DNA from: Anthopleura xanthogrammica
Lineage: Eukaryota; Cnidaria; Anthozoa; Actiniaria; Actiniidae
Direction of reading: 5' to 3'
Length of the DNA stretch: 64,000 bases
Assembly: GCA_964019055.1 (NCBI GenBank)
Contig: OZ025219.1
Coordinates: 8,746,388 to 8,810,387 of the forward strand
In this document: in pieces, positions 21,230-34,100 of the stretch
Layout of the letters: each line of letters opens with the position of its first letter
How positions within the stretch are numbered: the first letter of the stretch is position 1
Translations under genes and position numbers: made by a program
Notes under the pieces: generated by a model
What the model was told of the DNA's origin: nothing
Seen by the model: only the letters and a program-made list of their open reading frames with translations
Databases searched by the model: none

Positions 21230-22953
21230 GATGATTGCGTTCAAACACACCCCGTCTAGATGTTATTCCGATAAATTCTCTTGCAGTTCCGGAAGTCGTG
21301 TGTTTCATTTATGCATGGCAGCCACGTGTTCTTTCCGTCTTTTCCGCTTTCCTATATTCTTATCACGAATCAAAACAAAAATCGATGTTGCAAGTTGTGG
21401 CTGCTTGTTGAAACAAGTAGAAAGTGCTTATACTTTTTGCAACAAATTTTGCAACTTGCAACATCTATTTTTGCTGCGTGGCAAGTTGCGTACGACGGGT
21501 GGCATGGTAACACAGTCAAAATACACAATTTTGTTGCTCGTATTACCCACATCTTAAACCAAGAACGCAAATCACTGATAAACATAAAAATAAGGCCAAA
21601 ACTGCCTTTACTGGTATGATGGCCAATGATGTGGTGCGGTAGAATTATCACTTTCAGCCCAGTTATTTTACTTCTATAAAAAAACTTGAAAATTATTTTA
21701 AGGTATTTCCAAAAACTATACGTTTATTACGCTTTCAGAAAAGGTACATGCATATTTTTATGGATAAATTTGGTAAGCACACACGAAATTTCGGATTACA
21801 CAACAGAGGTTTAAAACATGTTCTGATACCTTGAAGTTTATGTGCATGGCCTTAGAGATCCACAGTGTCTGAGGAGGAGGGACACCCTGGGTCTCTAAGA
21901 ATGATATGTATACCGTATGATTGATATAGAGTGGAGAGGAATGGATCAGGGGAAAGGGAGAAATGGCTAAAAAAAGACAGGGGGGGGGGGGGAACAATGG
22001 AAAAATAAAGAGTAAGGGAGAGCCAGCATAAAAAGGGAGAAAGAAAAAAAATCATTATTATCCAATTTAATTTTTATCTTTTATATTAAGTTTTTTGTTT
22101 GTTTGGGTAGAAATGGCATAAAAAATAGGGAGGGAGAAAAATGGCATTAAAAAATAAGAAGGGGGAATATTTAAATGTCTGTTCCTCTCAACTCAATATA
22201 AGCCAATCTTAGCCTCCTTCACAGAAGAGCAAAATGCTACCCCGCAAGGGTTGCTGCTATTTTCATAAACATGCGAACCCGGTATCTGCATGCTGCACGC
22301 TGAAATTTGGTTTTTCGCTTCCATCGATTAAAAATAATCAGTTGGTACCTTTTATATTTTTGACTGGCAGCAGTGGAAAACCAAATTCCAATGGGCAACT
22401 CGCAACTACAGAGTTCGCGTGTTTACGAAAATTGCAGTAAAGCAACTAAAAGAATATAAGGCAAAGCTATCATAGAGTATACATTCATCTGTACTGGTGT
22501 TCACATGCCACCTTTTGCAGTCAAGTGATCACGAGGTACATAAACTTCATGATCAAGCGTGACTGTATAACATGATTAAGACTCTAGCATGAGTGGAAAG
22601 CTTGTTATCCAAGTAAGTTTGTACTGAGTCTCAAAACTTAAACTTATCTATATAAAACTATCATAATTTACCTTTCTTTACATACACAGCAATTTTAATA
22701 TATTATCCACAGTATTCAGATGCACTTAGTGCATTTAGCTTCTAATTTACCAACAAATAATGTGAAGGTTCATGGAATTATTTTGAAAAATTAAAATAAG
22801 ATTGAGATTAATAAAATAATTTAAGATGATATTTACATAATTGTGACTTAATGCAGAATTATTAGGTGTATCTACCTTTGGGCAAGGAATTTTAATATAA
22901 ATGCATGACTGTACCAACACAAGATTGTCCTTGGATTCTGGAAGCTTGCAATA
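21230..22953. other. Intergenic region, TRIM to SVIP
   Basis: No exon seen. It holds a degenerate family-1-like GTTGCAA inverted repeat near 21380-21490, a G-run at 21980-21993 within purine-rich sequence, and a dispersed repeat at 22302-22425. Confidence 0.5.
22302..22425. repeat. Dispersed inverted repeat, family 6 (copy a)
   Basis: GAAATTTGGTTTTTCGC mirrors GGAAAACCAAATTCC. ATAATCAGTTGGTACC and AACTACAGAGTTCGC are shared with 32912-33030. Confidence 0.65.
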
Positions 22954-24763
22954 TCATCCAACTGTCCACTGAAAAAAGAAAAAGAACATTATTTTATTCA
23001 AATAAATAAATTGCTTTTTCAGGGGTGTATTGTGGATCTAGGGGAGGGGTCCAGTGGGTGCCTGCCTCTAGATGAGCTCATATCTACTGCATTATTGGTG
23101 CTTGAGTTTGTGAATGGCCTTATCATAAATGACCAGTGCACCCCTCCTAGAAAATCCAGGATCCACCCCTGATATTTTAAAGCAAAAGAAAAGCTAGTCT
23201 AGCAAGTAAACTTATACTAGTTTGAGCTGCACCAGTGTATAAAACATAAATCCTTGAATCAGAGTAAAAAAGGAATAACAACAATAAACATTTTTTCGTG
23301 TTTATTTCCATTTCTTTTATTTCTTCCCATTTATTTACCTTCAGTCCTCCCTCCCCCTGTCCTTGAGTCAATGCTGTTTTTTCAGTATCTTCTCTCTTTT
23401 TTTGCTGCCGTTTGAGTCGTTCAGGATCCTTCACTCCTCTGCCGTCTGCCTAGTATAAAATAAAAAATTCCAGTATGGCTTCTTCAAGCCCATCCTTTGA
23501 AATTAAATGTAAAGTACTTTTCATAATTCTGTGACCTAACCAACTCCAGGCATCTGGCGTTTTTGCTTCCATTTTGAGTTCATTCTGTTCACGAGCGATA
23601 AAAAAATTCCCATGCGAAAATGGCTGTGGAGTTGTGGGAACTTCTCAACATCTGTTTTTGCATGGTAATTTCATGGTGATCACTCATGATCGGAATGAAC
23701 TCAGCTGTCATAGTTTGATTGATGGACGCCAAAATGCTAGAGAGATGGAGTCGGTTGGATTGCAGAATAATGAAAAGCCTGGTAATGCCTGGGGGAGGGT
23801 GGAAGAGGCACCCTGACAAAATCTAACAAAAAATATTGAAATTACATACCCTACCCTATTTAAGACCAAAATCGTGAAAAATCACACCCCATACAGTGGC
23901 ACACTCCCATATAGCTTAAATATGGGAGTAACCCCAACACCCAGTTTGCTAGCTGATACATGCCTAATCTTCCCTCTACTCCGATCCAGCTCTCCTCTCC
24001 CCCTCAACTACCAACAGCACACATCCATATGTCAAGGGAGGTTCGCATACAGTCTATTCATTATATATTTTTCGAATGAGTGGGAAATGATACGGCAAAT
24101 TCATATACGTAGCCGTACAATAGCTGTACCACATCTTACCATAGATATAAACATGTGTAAATTTTGGTTGCCTGGAAGAATTACTGAAGTCATTTCAATG
24201 TTACAACATGTCGTACAGTGCACATGCTGTAAGTTAGTACCATATATTTCCCAATCCTATCGAAAACTGCTCTCAAATTATTTAAGTATTCCATAATTTT
24301 CTCAACATACATCCTTCTGTCTTTGCTCAGCTGCCCTTATTTGCTGTTGTCTTCTTATTTCCTGTAAGTAAAAAGATCAATTGAAAGTTTTTCATTACAG
24401 GCTCTAAAATTCCCTAGGTTTCAAAATCAAAATTATATGATTTTAATTAGAACTTTACTTGTTATTTTTAGAGATGTAAAGGGAGCAGCTGATGATTTTG
24501 TACATGGAACTCGAGATTTCTTACTGTAGCCTCTAGAATTCTCTAGGTTTCAGAATCTAAGTCATATCATACCAAATAACTTTCTTGGGAACAGAATTAC
24601 AAATTACTAATAAGTTTATCTTCGTATAACCCATATAAGCTTAAAAGAGCAGCTCTCAAGTAAAATATGGACTCCAGTTGGAGTCATTGATGCATCGTTA
24701 TCTCACCGGGTCTGGCGTCGTATCAGGCTCTTGTGGGCTCAAACAATCATAGCAGTTCCCCAT
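22954..24763 (-). CDS. SVIP: Small VCP/p97-interacting protein
   Basis: Four small exons on the minus strand, 24763-24707, 24361-24311, 23449-23339 and 22968-22954, join in phase to 77 aa, the same length as human SVIP. The start MGNCYDCLS fits N-myristoylation at Gly2 with palmitoylatable Cys4/Cys7. Exon 2 carries the VCP-interacting motif R-x5-AA-x2-R (RQQQIRAAEQR). Exon 3 is a charged helix ending GEGGLK, and the last coding exon supplies only WTVG plus stop, matching the vertebrate GGLRWTVS end. SVIP binds p97 at the ER and lysosomal membranes and inhibits ER-associated degradation. None of the four exons is visible as a long ORF. It is head to head with YJU2. Confidence 0.92.
24068..24265. 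repeat. MITE-like element, family 3 (copy b)
   Basis: Left end TTCGAATGAGTGGGAAATG mirrors the right CATATATTTCCCAATCCTAT region. It shares GTAGCCGTAC and CATTTCAATGTTACAACATG with 7468-7680. It lies in SVIP intron 2. Confidence 0.6.
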
Positions 24764-25350
24764 AGTTCACTCACATCCCAAATTCTTCGTTTGAACACGA
24801 AGAAAATTGCAAAAGAAAGCAGAAAAGACACAAAGAGAAACCTGCCTTCGTACAATGTAGTATTACACACACAACAGCTGATGAGGTAGGAACGTCATGT
24901 AAGAGAACCCTTGATATTTTACTACAATTTGATACGCTTTTTGACTACTACATGACGTGCTAGCCTGGATCTCGACCCAGGCCCTCTATTCTTTTATTTT
25001 CCAATTTTTTTATTTTCTAGATTTTTACTCCAAGGAGCTCAGAAACTATAATTTCAGCAACTTTTTTTCACTATGGGTAAATAAAACAAGTTCTCACAAG
25101 TAGAAAATAAACGATTTTAATAGCTATTTTTACTGTATTGCTTTATACTCCTTCCCTCCCCTCCCCCCTGAAATATTATTTGCTCTCGGGATACCCAGTT
25201 CTCCTCCAACAACGCAGAGTTGCCTGGCAGAATTTGACTTTTCTTTGGGATGAGAACGACAAGAAGTTGAATACCTCTTAATATTCTTCGTTTTTCTACC
25301 CTTTTTCTTCTCCATTTCCGTCCAAGAATCCTTGATACTGAAGGCTAAAC
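24764..25350. promoter_or_regulatory. Shared divergent promoter region of SVIP and YJU2
   Basis: Only 587 bp separate the two start codons, which point away from each other. No TATA box is evident, which fits housekeeping promoters. Co-regulation is inference. Confidence 0.5.
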
Positions 25351-28300
25351 ATGTCGGAACGTAAAGTGTTGAATGTAAGTCTTGAAAACATAAGATTATA
25401 TTAGTAATTTCATGGAAAATGATTGAGTATGTGTTGCAAAAACATCTTGTAAACGTGCAATTTTGATGAAGTTTTTCTAACAACGGAATCGTCGAAACAA
25501 AATAAGCTCGTTACTTTGTAAATATATAACGTTTTTGTTTTGTTTTTTTCTAGAAAATTTATATTTTAACCATTAGTTTTAACTTTAACATTATGTGATT
25601 TTTTTTTTGTCTTTAGAAATACTATCCTCCAGATTTTGATCCCACAAAGATCCCAAAACTTAAACTCCCAAAAGACAGACAGTATGTTGTTAGATTGATG
25701 GCACCATTTAACATGAGGTATGCTGAGAAAATATGGGAACTCAATCCTTTACTTACATCCATTAATTCTTCTCTCTGTGTTTGATAATGTCTCAAATATG
25801 CTGTCTGCACAATGGCATCATTTTACTACCACCAGAATTCATCATCACCATCATCATCACCACCACTATCCTCATCATCATCACTATCATCACCATCACC
25901 ATCACACTGCCCTCATCAATATCATCAACATCACTATCATCGTCACCATGATCATCATCACCATGTGCATTAAGTTATTCTCATTATCACTGAACACTAT
26001 TCAATTGTTCATTTGACTCTTAACATTTTATTTTTAAGATGCACAACTTGTGGAGAGTATATTTACAAAGGAAAAAAGTTCAATGCAAGAAAGGTAATCT
26101 TGATTAATTTAATAGACACTGAATTTTTTGATGCAGCAAAATCTAAAATTGTGTTGCTAGCAAGAGAAAAAGCTGCTTTATGTATTAGTCAACTTCCTAT
26201 AAACACTTTCAACTTTTTTTACACAGGAAACTGTCCAAGGAGAAACATATCTTGGTTTACTGATATTCAGATTCTATATCAGATGTCCAAAGTGTATCTC
26301 AGAGATCACTTTTAAGGTTAGTATAATTATATTGATTGATTTTTAAGGTTACGCTATTGAAAATACAGCCAATCACTGCAGGAAAGCTGTTGTATATTCA
26401 GAGGTATTCCACCGTTATTCCGACAGAAGTATTTTCAATGGCATGGGATAAAATACAGTTATAATGATCAATGCTTTGTCATGGCACACCATAGAATATT
26501 CCACTAAATGTCACTTGTACTTTGCGATTAAAAACTGGGCACTCTGATGCATGAAGGCTCATGTGTATACTAGACGTTTACCACTCAAAACCAGTGATAA
26601 TAAGATTTCATGAAATTTGTTATGAAAAAGGAAATGCACCTCTAATGAAATGTTTACTCTTCAATTTTGTGCTCTGTGCCATCTAATATTAATTTTTTTA
26701 AATATTTTACATTTTTTTTGATTAAAATAGACAGACCCTGAAAATACAGATTATGTCTGTGAGAAAGGAGCAACAAGAAATTTCCAAGCTCAACTGATGA
26801 TGGAAAGACAAGAAGAGAATGTAAAGAAAGAAAAAGAAGAAGAAGAGTTGAACAACCCAATGAAGGTGAATTTTATTTGCTAAGTACTGCAAAGACAGCT
26901 ACTGTAGCTCACTAGAAAAAGAGCATGAATTTAAGATAAAATAATGGGATTTGGAATTTGATTTTTGGGATGGAAAGAAAACCAAAGAAAATCCCGAGAA
27001 GCACATTTAGAGAAACAACATGTGATGCCAATCTGAGACTCTCCTCAGAGGGGAGAGGCAAGTATACTACTCCTACACCACCCTTGATTCCCTTGATTTG
27101 AACACTGTTGCCATTTCTGATGACTATAGTTTTAATTTATTCCTTTATATATTCTAAATGTTGGTTTGTGAATCAGGCACTAGAAAACAGAACAAAGGAA
27201 TCCAAACAAGAAATGGATATTCTGGAAAAGCTAGAGGAGCTGAAGGATTTGAACACACGCCAAGCAGAAGGTATACTTTTGTAAACAATTTTATTAATAG
27301 ATAGTGCCTAAAGTTTGTTGCCTGAAAGTTCTTATCCTTGTCTTTTCAGTGGACTATGAAAAGATGTTGGAAATTTATGGACAATATGAAAAGGAAGTAA
27401 AGGAAAAGGAAGAAAAAGAAGATGAAGATCTCGTTAAGTAAGAATTCAAAAAAAATAAAGATACAAATGGGTTATAGGCTGTTTGACCATTCATTTGATA
27501 CCCACCACCTCTTTCTGTGGTCATCCAAGCCAAAGCAAAGACCTAACCACTACAGATATTTTGAGAGCAAAGGCAGCATCTTCTACTCAGATATTTTAAG
27601 ACCCTGGGTGTTTGTCTGGCTATGGCTTGAACCCTTGACCTCCCATCCAACAAATACAGTAGTAGTGTGTATTTCTCACAAGGCATTTAATTAATATGAC
27701 ATATATTATCTTGTAAGCAGTCTCATAATTTTAATTTGTTAATAATAATATGGATTTTCAGGTCAATATTTGGTTCCAATAAAATCCAAAGACGATTAAA
27801 TGACAGTGACAGTGACAATGATGAAAGCCAGGAGAAGTTAGCAAATTCTAGTAAGCAAGTAGAAACTGGGAAGAAGAGAGCTACAGATGTCTTGACTCAG
27901 GTATTTGAACAATTATTTTATATTTGAAATAGTATGCCTGCTAAATAATTCACTTTCCAAGATTGTTTGTTGGGAATCTTTGATATATGCCTGATAACAC
28001 GCAATGTCCTACAGTTTACGACTCAAACTGTGTGGCAGAGAAGGAAAGGAAAGGAGAAGGAAGGAAACGAAAGGAAGGGAAAGGAGAGGAGATGAAAGAA
28101 GAGGAAAGAGGAAAGGAAACAAAAGAAAAAGGAAAGGAAATGAAAGGGAAGGGAATGGAAAAGTAAGAAAAAGAAAAAGGAAAACATGGGAAGAAAGGAC
28201 TTAAAAGAAAGTGAGAAAAATGTAGGAAAGGATAAAAAAGAAAAAATTACTAATAAAATTTATTTTTTCTGTGTACAGGATTCAGAATCAGAACCTCCCA

Positions 28301-28572
28301 GTAAAAAAACAAACATTTGGGACAAAGGTGTTGGAAAGTTTGGAAGTAAAGCATTGCTTGGATCACTTGTTAAAGTCAGGAAGAACAAGAACAATGATAA
28401 TGAGAAAAAGACAGATAAAGTGAAGAAAACATCTTCAGCAATTTCAACTAATGATAACGTACAAAGCAGTTCATCTTCGAGTGTGGAAAAAGAGTCAAGT
28501 ACTAAGGTTAATAATGATGGTGGTTCCCTTGGACTTCTGGTAAGTTATGGGAGTAGCAGTGATTCTGAATAG
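25351..28572 (+). CDS. YJU2: Splicing factor YJU2 (CCDC94/CWC16)
   Basis: Nine exons join in phase: 25351-25374, 25617-25717, 26039-26093, 26227-26316, 26731-26865, 27177-27270, 27350-27437, 27762-27900 and 28279-28572, giving 339 aa (human about 323). The N-terminal half is nearly invariant: [31 protein letters not shown] and [12 protein letters not shown]. Four zinc-ligand cysteines are present (C43, C46, C80, C83 in CTTC and CPKC). A charged coiled coil follows ([20 protein letters not shown]), then a low-complexity tail with SDSDSDN and a final [12 protein letters not shown]2 joins the spliceosome at the branching step (Prp2 to step 1) in the nucleus. Introns contain an ATC-rich repeat, a SINE and a purine tract. 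Confidence 0.97.
25837..25970. repeat. CAT/ATC-rich low-complexity tract
   Basis: Imperfect CATCAC/CATCAT trinucleotide repeats in YJU2 intron 2. The His-rich ORF across it is an artefact. Confidence 0.9.
26950..27086 (-). repeat. tRNA-derived SINE
   Basis: Read on the minus strand it starts AAGGGTGGTGTAGGAGTAG and continues into GGCATCACATG, as at 18608, with a GGTTTTCTTTCC tail. It lies in YJU2 intron 5. Confidence 0.55.
28020..28200. repeat. Purine-rich (GGAAA/GAAAGG)n tract
   Basis: About 180 bp that are almost purely A and G on the + strand, in YJU2 intron 8, close upstream of the last exon. Confidence 0.85.
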
Positions 28573-28688
28573 AAAAACTTGTGTTGTGATGACATAAAAC
28601 TGTACAGTATTCTGTCTATAGCAGCGTCAGAAAATATTTGCAACCATCATTGATATCACTACCAAACATTTTCCTTTTATAAACTTCT

Positions 28689-28884
28689 ATAGACCATTAT
28701 TTTTAGCCTTTCCCATTTCAGACCACACATCTTTATCTTGAGAATAAAATTCTTTGTTTAATTTGTATCCATATTTATGTGTCTTCTCATGTGCAACCGT
28801 TAAACAAAGAAATAATACTCTAGGGAATAACCTGTGGTCTGAAATCGGAATTGAAAACATTACACCCAAGCTAAAAGGGTTTAT
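28689..28884. repeat. MITE family 4 copy
   Basis: TCCCATTTCAGACCACA at the left mirrors TGTGGTCTGAAATCGGA at the right. It keeps the TTAAACAAAGAAATAATAC and CATATTTATGTGTCTTCTC core of the family. Outer flanks TAGCCTTTC and AAGCTAAAAGGG also pair. Confidence 0.8.
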
Positions 28885-29735
28885 TGCTGCCCATGTTAAC
28901 AATAATATTGTGGCTCCCAAAATAGTTACAACAATCGACAAAGAGGAAAAGAATTTGAAGAGGATAATTCTGTTAGTAATGGCTGTAAATGTAATAAGGA
29001 AAACAAATATTTTATCTTAAGAAACTACAAGGTAATATTTCTGTCAAGAAAATCACATTTTATTACATTGTCATTACATCATTATTCATTTCATGGCTAC
29101 TACATGTATTTTATGATTAACAAAATTAGTTCTTATTTTATAAACATTTATAACTTTAACCTGTGTACTGTATATAATCTTTAATGAAATAACTTTCATT
29201 CATCCAATATAACTCTAGCAATACTGACTCAGACATATTTTTTCATTTATCAAAAAAAACTTTTTTGTCAGATCTGTGTTTCTATTTAACAAATAATACT
29301 TTGGGTCAGAAAAAAATGTATCACTATACAAACAAATAGAGCTCTTAAGTGTGACATCAGTCGAATGAAAAAACGACTTCCGGGTCCAAGATGAAATTAA
29401 TGCAGTTTTATAAAAAAATTTCTTACTTTTTCTTAGTGACATGATTTGTTGTCCAAATTATTTCATGTGGAAGTTATATCATTGAGTATGTTTTTTGCTT
29501 TATTTTACTGGTATTTAAATGATAACTTAATAAAATATGTAGATAATTTTTCAAGTATTCTTTTGGCATTTGATTCCCTCTGTTACATGTTTCTTATACA
29601 CAATATTAATGAATGTGCGCAGAGACTGTTAACAGAGGATTCTTAGTTTCAATCCTGAAAATGTATCTATATCTTGTTCAGGTTTTGCATATTATATACA
29701 ATTTTTTACATCTTTCATGTTGTGATACTAAATAT

Positions 29736-29987
29736 GGTAATAGTAAACAATACGACCCCCAAATCGGTGTCGGTAGAGTATCGGTCGACATCACACTGTT
29801 AGGCTACCGTTACCCTACCAACATCCTACCGTTACCCTACCGATATCTGCCTGGACGCCACCAACATCCTACGGATAACCTACCAATATGCTACCGACAA
29901 CCTACCAACACCCCATCGACAACCTACCGACAACCAACTGTCACCCTACCGACCCCGATTTTGAGGTTGAATTGTTTACTATTACCA
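29736..29987. mobile_element. TIR element with 9-bp target duplication and internal minisatellite
   Basis: Ends GGTAATAGTAAACAAT and ATTGTTTACTATTACCA are inverted, and the TIR continues to about 40 bp (AATCGGNGTCGGTAG). The 9-bp direct repeat ACTAAATAT flanks it (29727-29735 and 29988-29996). The interior is a degenerate 10-mer tandem array of the ACCTACCGAC type. A 9-bp target duplication with GG-starting TIRs suggests a Mutator-like superfamily; that assignment is inference. Confidence 0.85.
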
Positions 29988-30266
29988 ACTAAATATTGTA
30001 GGAGAAAAACTGAAAAGGTACTGTATACTATAGGGAAGTTGAGGAATATTAATTTAAGAGAGTCTTAGTATAGTTAAAACTACCTTTTAAGAAGATGAAG
30101 AAATAAAAAAAACTGCCAATTTTTACTCTATTCAACGTGGTGCAGGAAGTATGTATCAACAATGGTTGAAAAGTGCAGGGAGGGGAAGGAAAACATTTGT
30201 TCCATTCAATTTACATTTATTAAAGCCTGATCCACACTTGCAACACAAGTAGCTCTCTTCTCTAAC

Positions 30267-30420
30267 AGAGGCTTTGCACCATCACATGATGGCAGCCATG
30301 ACAGAAGGCACAACAATAGAGTCTTTCCCCTGGGAAACTATTCTTTCTCATGTAAATAAAATTAGAACAGATTCAATTGTGCCTGTCATGGCTGCCATCA
30401 CGTGTTGGTGCAAAGCCTCT
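30267..30420. repeat. MITE-like inverted repeat (AGAGGCTTTGCACC)
   Basis: AGAGGCTTTGCACCATCAC at the left mirrors GTGTTGGTGCAAAGCCTCT at the right. Inner GGCAGCCATGACAG pairs with CTGTCATGGCTGCC. Arms are about 45 bp. Confidence 0.85.
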
Positions 30421-31110
30421 ATAGATGCAAGGAAGAGATGATGACAGTGATTGAGCAATCAGTGAGTTCACACATGTACTGGATGCTGGTGATCCTGGTC
30501 TGTCGGCTGATCAATCATTGGCCCACACATTACCATCTGTATGCTGATCCTTAACCGACAGACCGTCAACAGATGACAAACAGTTGACAGATGAACAGCC
30601 AACAGTCAGTCAACTTCTGCTCAACATATGGTGGCTATAGTCATAAAGTACACACATCCATACGGCATTTGCATTATGGCATCATTAACCTCTACTTTCA
30701 GAATCCCTCGACACTTTCTTTTCTTCAGTACATTAGCACTAATTGTCTTACTATTCACGAAAGAAAATTCACGAATCATTCTGGTAGTGATGGTCAAATG
30801 ATGCACTGTCAAGTGATGCAATGATGTCCTATTACCCTGGATGCTTGAGTTGCAAGACCATATCATGTGGAACAAGCTTACAATGTTCTTTTCATGTTTC
30901 TGTGACCCAGGCATCAACTCCAGACATGGCACATTTTCTCAAGTCTAGCCTGTCATCCATCAAATTTACAATGATCTGAGATGGCAAATTTTGATTGATA
31001 CAAGCGAAACTCCCTGATGTTTGGATGATATGAAGGTCACAGAAACTTGAAAAGCACTCCAAAGAATAAAACTATGATTAGATAGATTTCTATTTTTTAT
31101 ATATTAACAA

Positions 31111-34100
31111 TTAAGAATTCCCTGAAGCATTACCACTACCACTGCTACTGTTACCATTCGTAGTCGGCACAGCTCTCCACAGCCCATAGGTAGTGCCGAC
31201 AGTGGTTTGCCATAGTCTTAATGTCCCATCTTCAGATCCTGATGCATAGAGTTCTCCATCGGGAGAAAATCGGACGCAATGGACTGGTCCAAAGTGACCC
31301 TTGTAGGTTTCTATATAGTACAAAAAGGGAGAACATCATTTATTTAGGTGAAAAAAGTCAATAGACAACTTTACCTTAGTGTAATATTTTGTCATTTCAG
31401 ACCACATGTCATTCACTTGAGAATAAGATTCTTTGTTTGAGTTGTATCCATATTCATGTGTCTACTCATGCACAACTGTTAAACAAAGAAATTATACCCT
31501 AGGGAATGTCACTTGGTCTACCGGTGTATACAACCATCTAAACTAAATCCCTTGCTGGGGATTTGATTTGATTCTGAAAAAAGGTATAACTCCTTTGTTT
31601 TTGACCCCAAACTAGAAACTAATAGGAAAGGATTATCTAGAGGCTTGGAGGTCCAGACACAACAGGATTGGCCAGGGGCATTGCCAGGATTTTGCCTTAG
31701 GGGAGCCCAAAACCCATTTTCTAATCAACCATTTTCTGAACATCAACCAAAAAAATGGCAAAAAAACCTGGCCAACCAAAAAAGAAGGCAAACCAAAATA
31801 GAAATGGCAACAGGTTAGGCGGCCCAGCCCCCAGCCTATGCCCTTGGTGACTTAGTATCTAGGCCACATCTGTGTATTCCTGAAACACTCCAAAAGCTTC
31901 ATGTCCACACTATTGTTTTCATAGTGTCCATACTAAAATGATCAAAAATGCAGATACGATCAGACTTGATGCAATATCATCATCTGCACGTACGAAAAAA
32001 ACAAACATGCTAGAGTGAATGACGTCAGCATTTTCAGAAGCCTCCCATTTCACTTTCCACACTCATGTGATGGCTTTAGTTTTCAAGCTCCTAATGATGC
32101 AAGCTCCTAAATTGCTTCAAGATTACTATGTGTTTTCAATTGAAAACACATTGTGGACAGGGTCTTAAATTAATCTAGACCATGGACTCCAATTTGATTA
32201 TGGAATGAGGGCTACAAAAATAATAAATAATAAAAAATAAATTGGAGGGGCTAATCATCCTTACTGGCAGCTGAAGAGCTGAATTGTGAAGGACGCAGCT
32301 CAACGTGGTCGAGTCGAAGGCATACGAAGGCGCCTTCGGCAGCCGCCATACGACTCATGTCTGACCACGGAGCACAGCTCAGATCGAATTAGGGTTGGTT
32401 TTTACGGAGGGAGGAAAACCAGAGAACCCGGAGAAAAACCCTCAAAGCAAGGGAGAGAACCAACAAACTCAACTCACTTAAGGTGCCGAGTCCGGGATCT
32501 AACCAGGGACCATAGCGGTGAGAGGTGAGAACTTACGCACTACGCCACCCTTGCTTCCCAATATTACTATACTCTCAAAACACTCACCTAATTCATTGCC
32601 ATTTTCGTAATCAAACTTGTAGAGTTTAAAATCCTCTCCCCCAACGACATAGCAGGATTTATTAGGATGAAGTGAGGCAGAGTAAACTTGGGTTGGTGTA
32701 TCAAATGATTTTATCAGCTCAATGCTACAAAAGAGATATGAGGTCATTTGTTAATTACAATCTTCCAGTAAATTTTGTATGACACTGGGGAAAAACATTA
32801 TTGCACAGGGTAGGGGCAGATCCAGGGGAGGGGTGCAGGTTACTGTGATTCTCAATTATTATTCTGTGAACTCAGTCATTTCAATGGCTTGTTGGGAATT
32901 TTTTTTATTTTTTTTTTGCCGCAGTGAATCAAAAATTAATCAGTTGGTACCTTTTTAACTGGTAGCAGTAAAAAAAAACAAATTCCAATGGAAAACTAGC
33001 AACTACGTATACAGAGTTCGCAGAATATTGAGAATCACCTAAATCATCCAAATATATATCCTTGACATACCTGTGTGCATTCCAAAAAGAGACAGTGTGG
33101 CCATAGGTTACAAGGAGTATATTGCCGTCAGCGCTCAGCTCCATACTAGTAATGGCATGCGGTAGTTCGACATTTTTTGTGTTTTCTAATGCACGGACAT
33201 CCCAAACTCTGATGAAGAAAAAAGGATTCAAAGTGAAATTAATTGACAAAATAAATAATTTTGTATTTCAAGTGGATGGGAAATGAAAGAGGCAAACTTT
33301 CACCATCTATCATTACCACTACCATCCTTATCATCATCATGATTACCATCATCATTATTATCATTTTCACCATCACCTTTGTCATAGCTATCAACACCAT
33401 GATGCCTCCTCCTCAATATCATTGTCATCACCACCATTGTCATCCTCATCATTGACACATCATCCTCCTCCTTGTCATCATCATCATCATCATAATCACA
33501 GTTTTGCAATCACCTACCTAAGAACTTTATCCTCTCCTCCACTGAATATACATGAGCTGTCTTTATTCCATCGAGCTACTCTGATGTTACCTGTATGTCC
33601 CTTAAGAACTTCTGGGTCTGGTAACAAAATATCAAAATTAATGTCACAGACTACCCTCATTCTTAATTTCATCAGCACCCCTTTTTTGACCCAGCTGTCC
33701 TCAGTAATATAAATATAGACAATTTTTTTGTATGAGTATGAAAAATTTAAAGCATGGATTATGCCTTACTGTGATCGTGTCATTGCCGTGCCATGTATGA
33801 AAACATTCAACATTCAGTATGTGGTGTGTCTGTGCTGCACCGTAACCATGCCATGACTTTTCACACTCATAGAAAAATTTACTCTAGTGTATAATAACAA
33901 GAAGTGTAGGCTACCTTATAGCACAGGAAGCCCAATTTAGATAAGAGTAAAAGGTGAAAACAAATCAGAAAAAAATGTTATTGAGTTTTTTATAATTGCA
34001 AGGCCTATGTTAATACAGTACATAAGCTGTTTCTTACCTGCATCTGTGTTTTCACAATCAAATGTTCGAAGTAATTTCTCTTGGCTTCCAGTCAATAAAT

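Larger units (their letters stand above)
28573..31110. other. Intergenic region between convergent YJU2 and STRAP
   Basis: No coding exon seen. It contains three separate inverted-repeat elements (28689-28884, 29736-29987, 30267-30420). Confidence 0.6.

Noticed and set aside
21230..21250. Start of the TRIM gene at 21250
   Set aside because: That codon is GTG; the first ATG in frame is at 21229 and directly precedes the conserved part.
33261..33509. His-rich and Asp-rich ORFs
   Set aside because: ATC-repeat low complexity within a STRAP intron.
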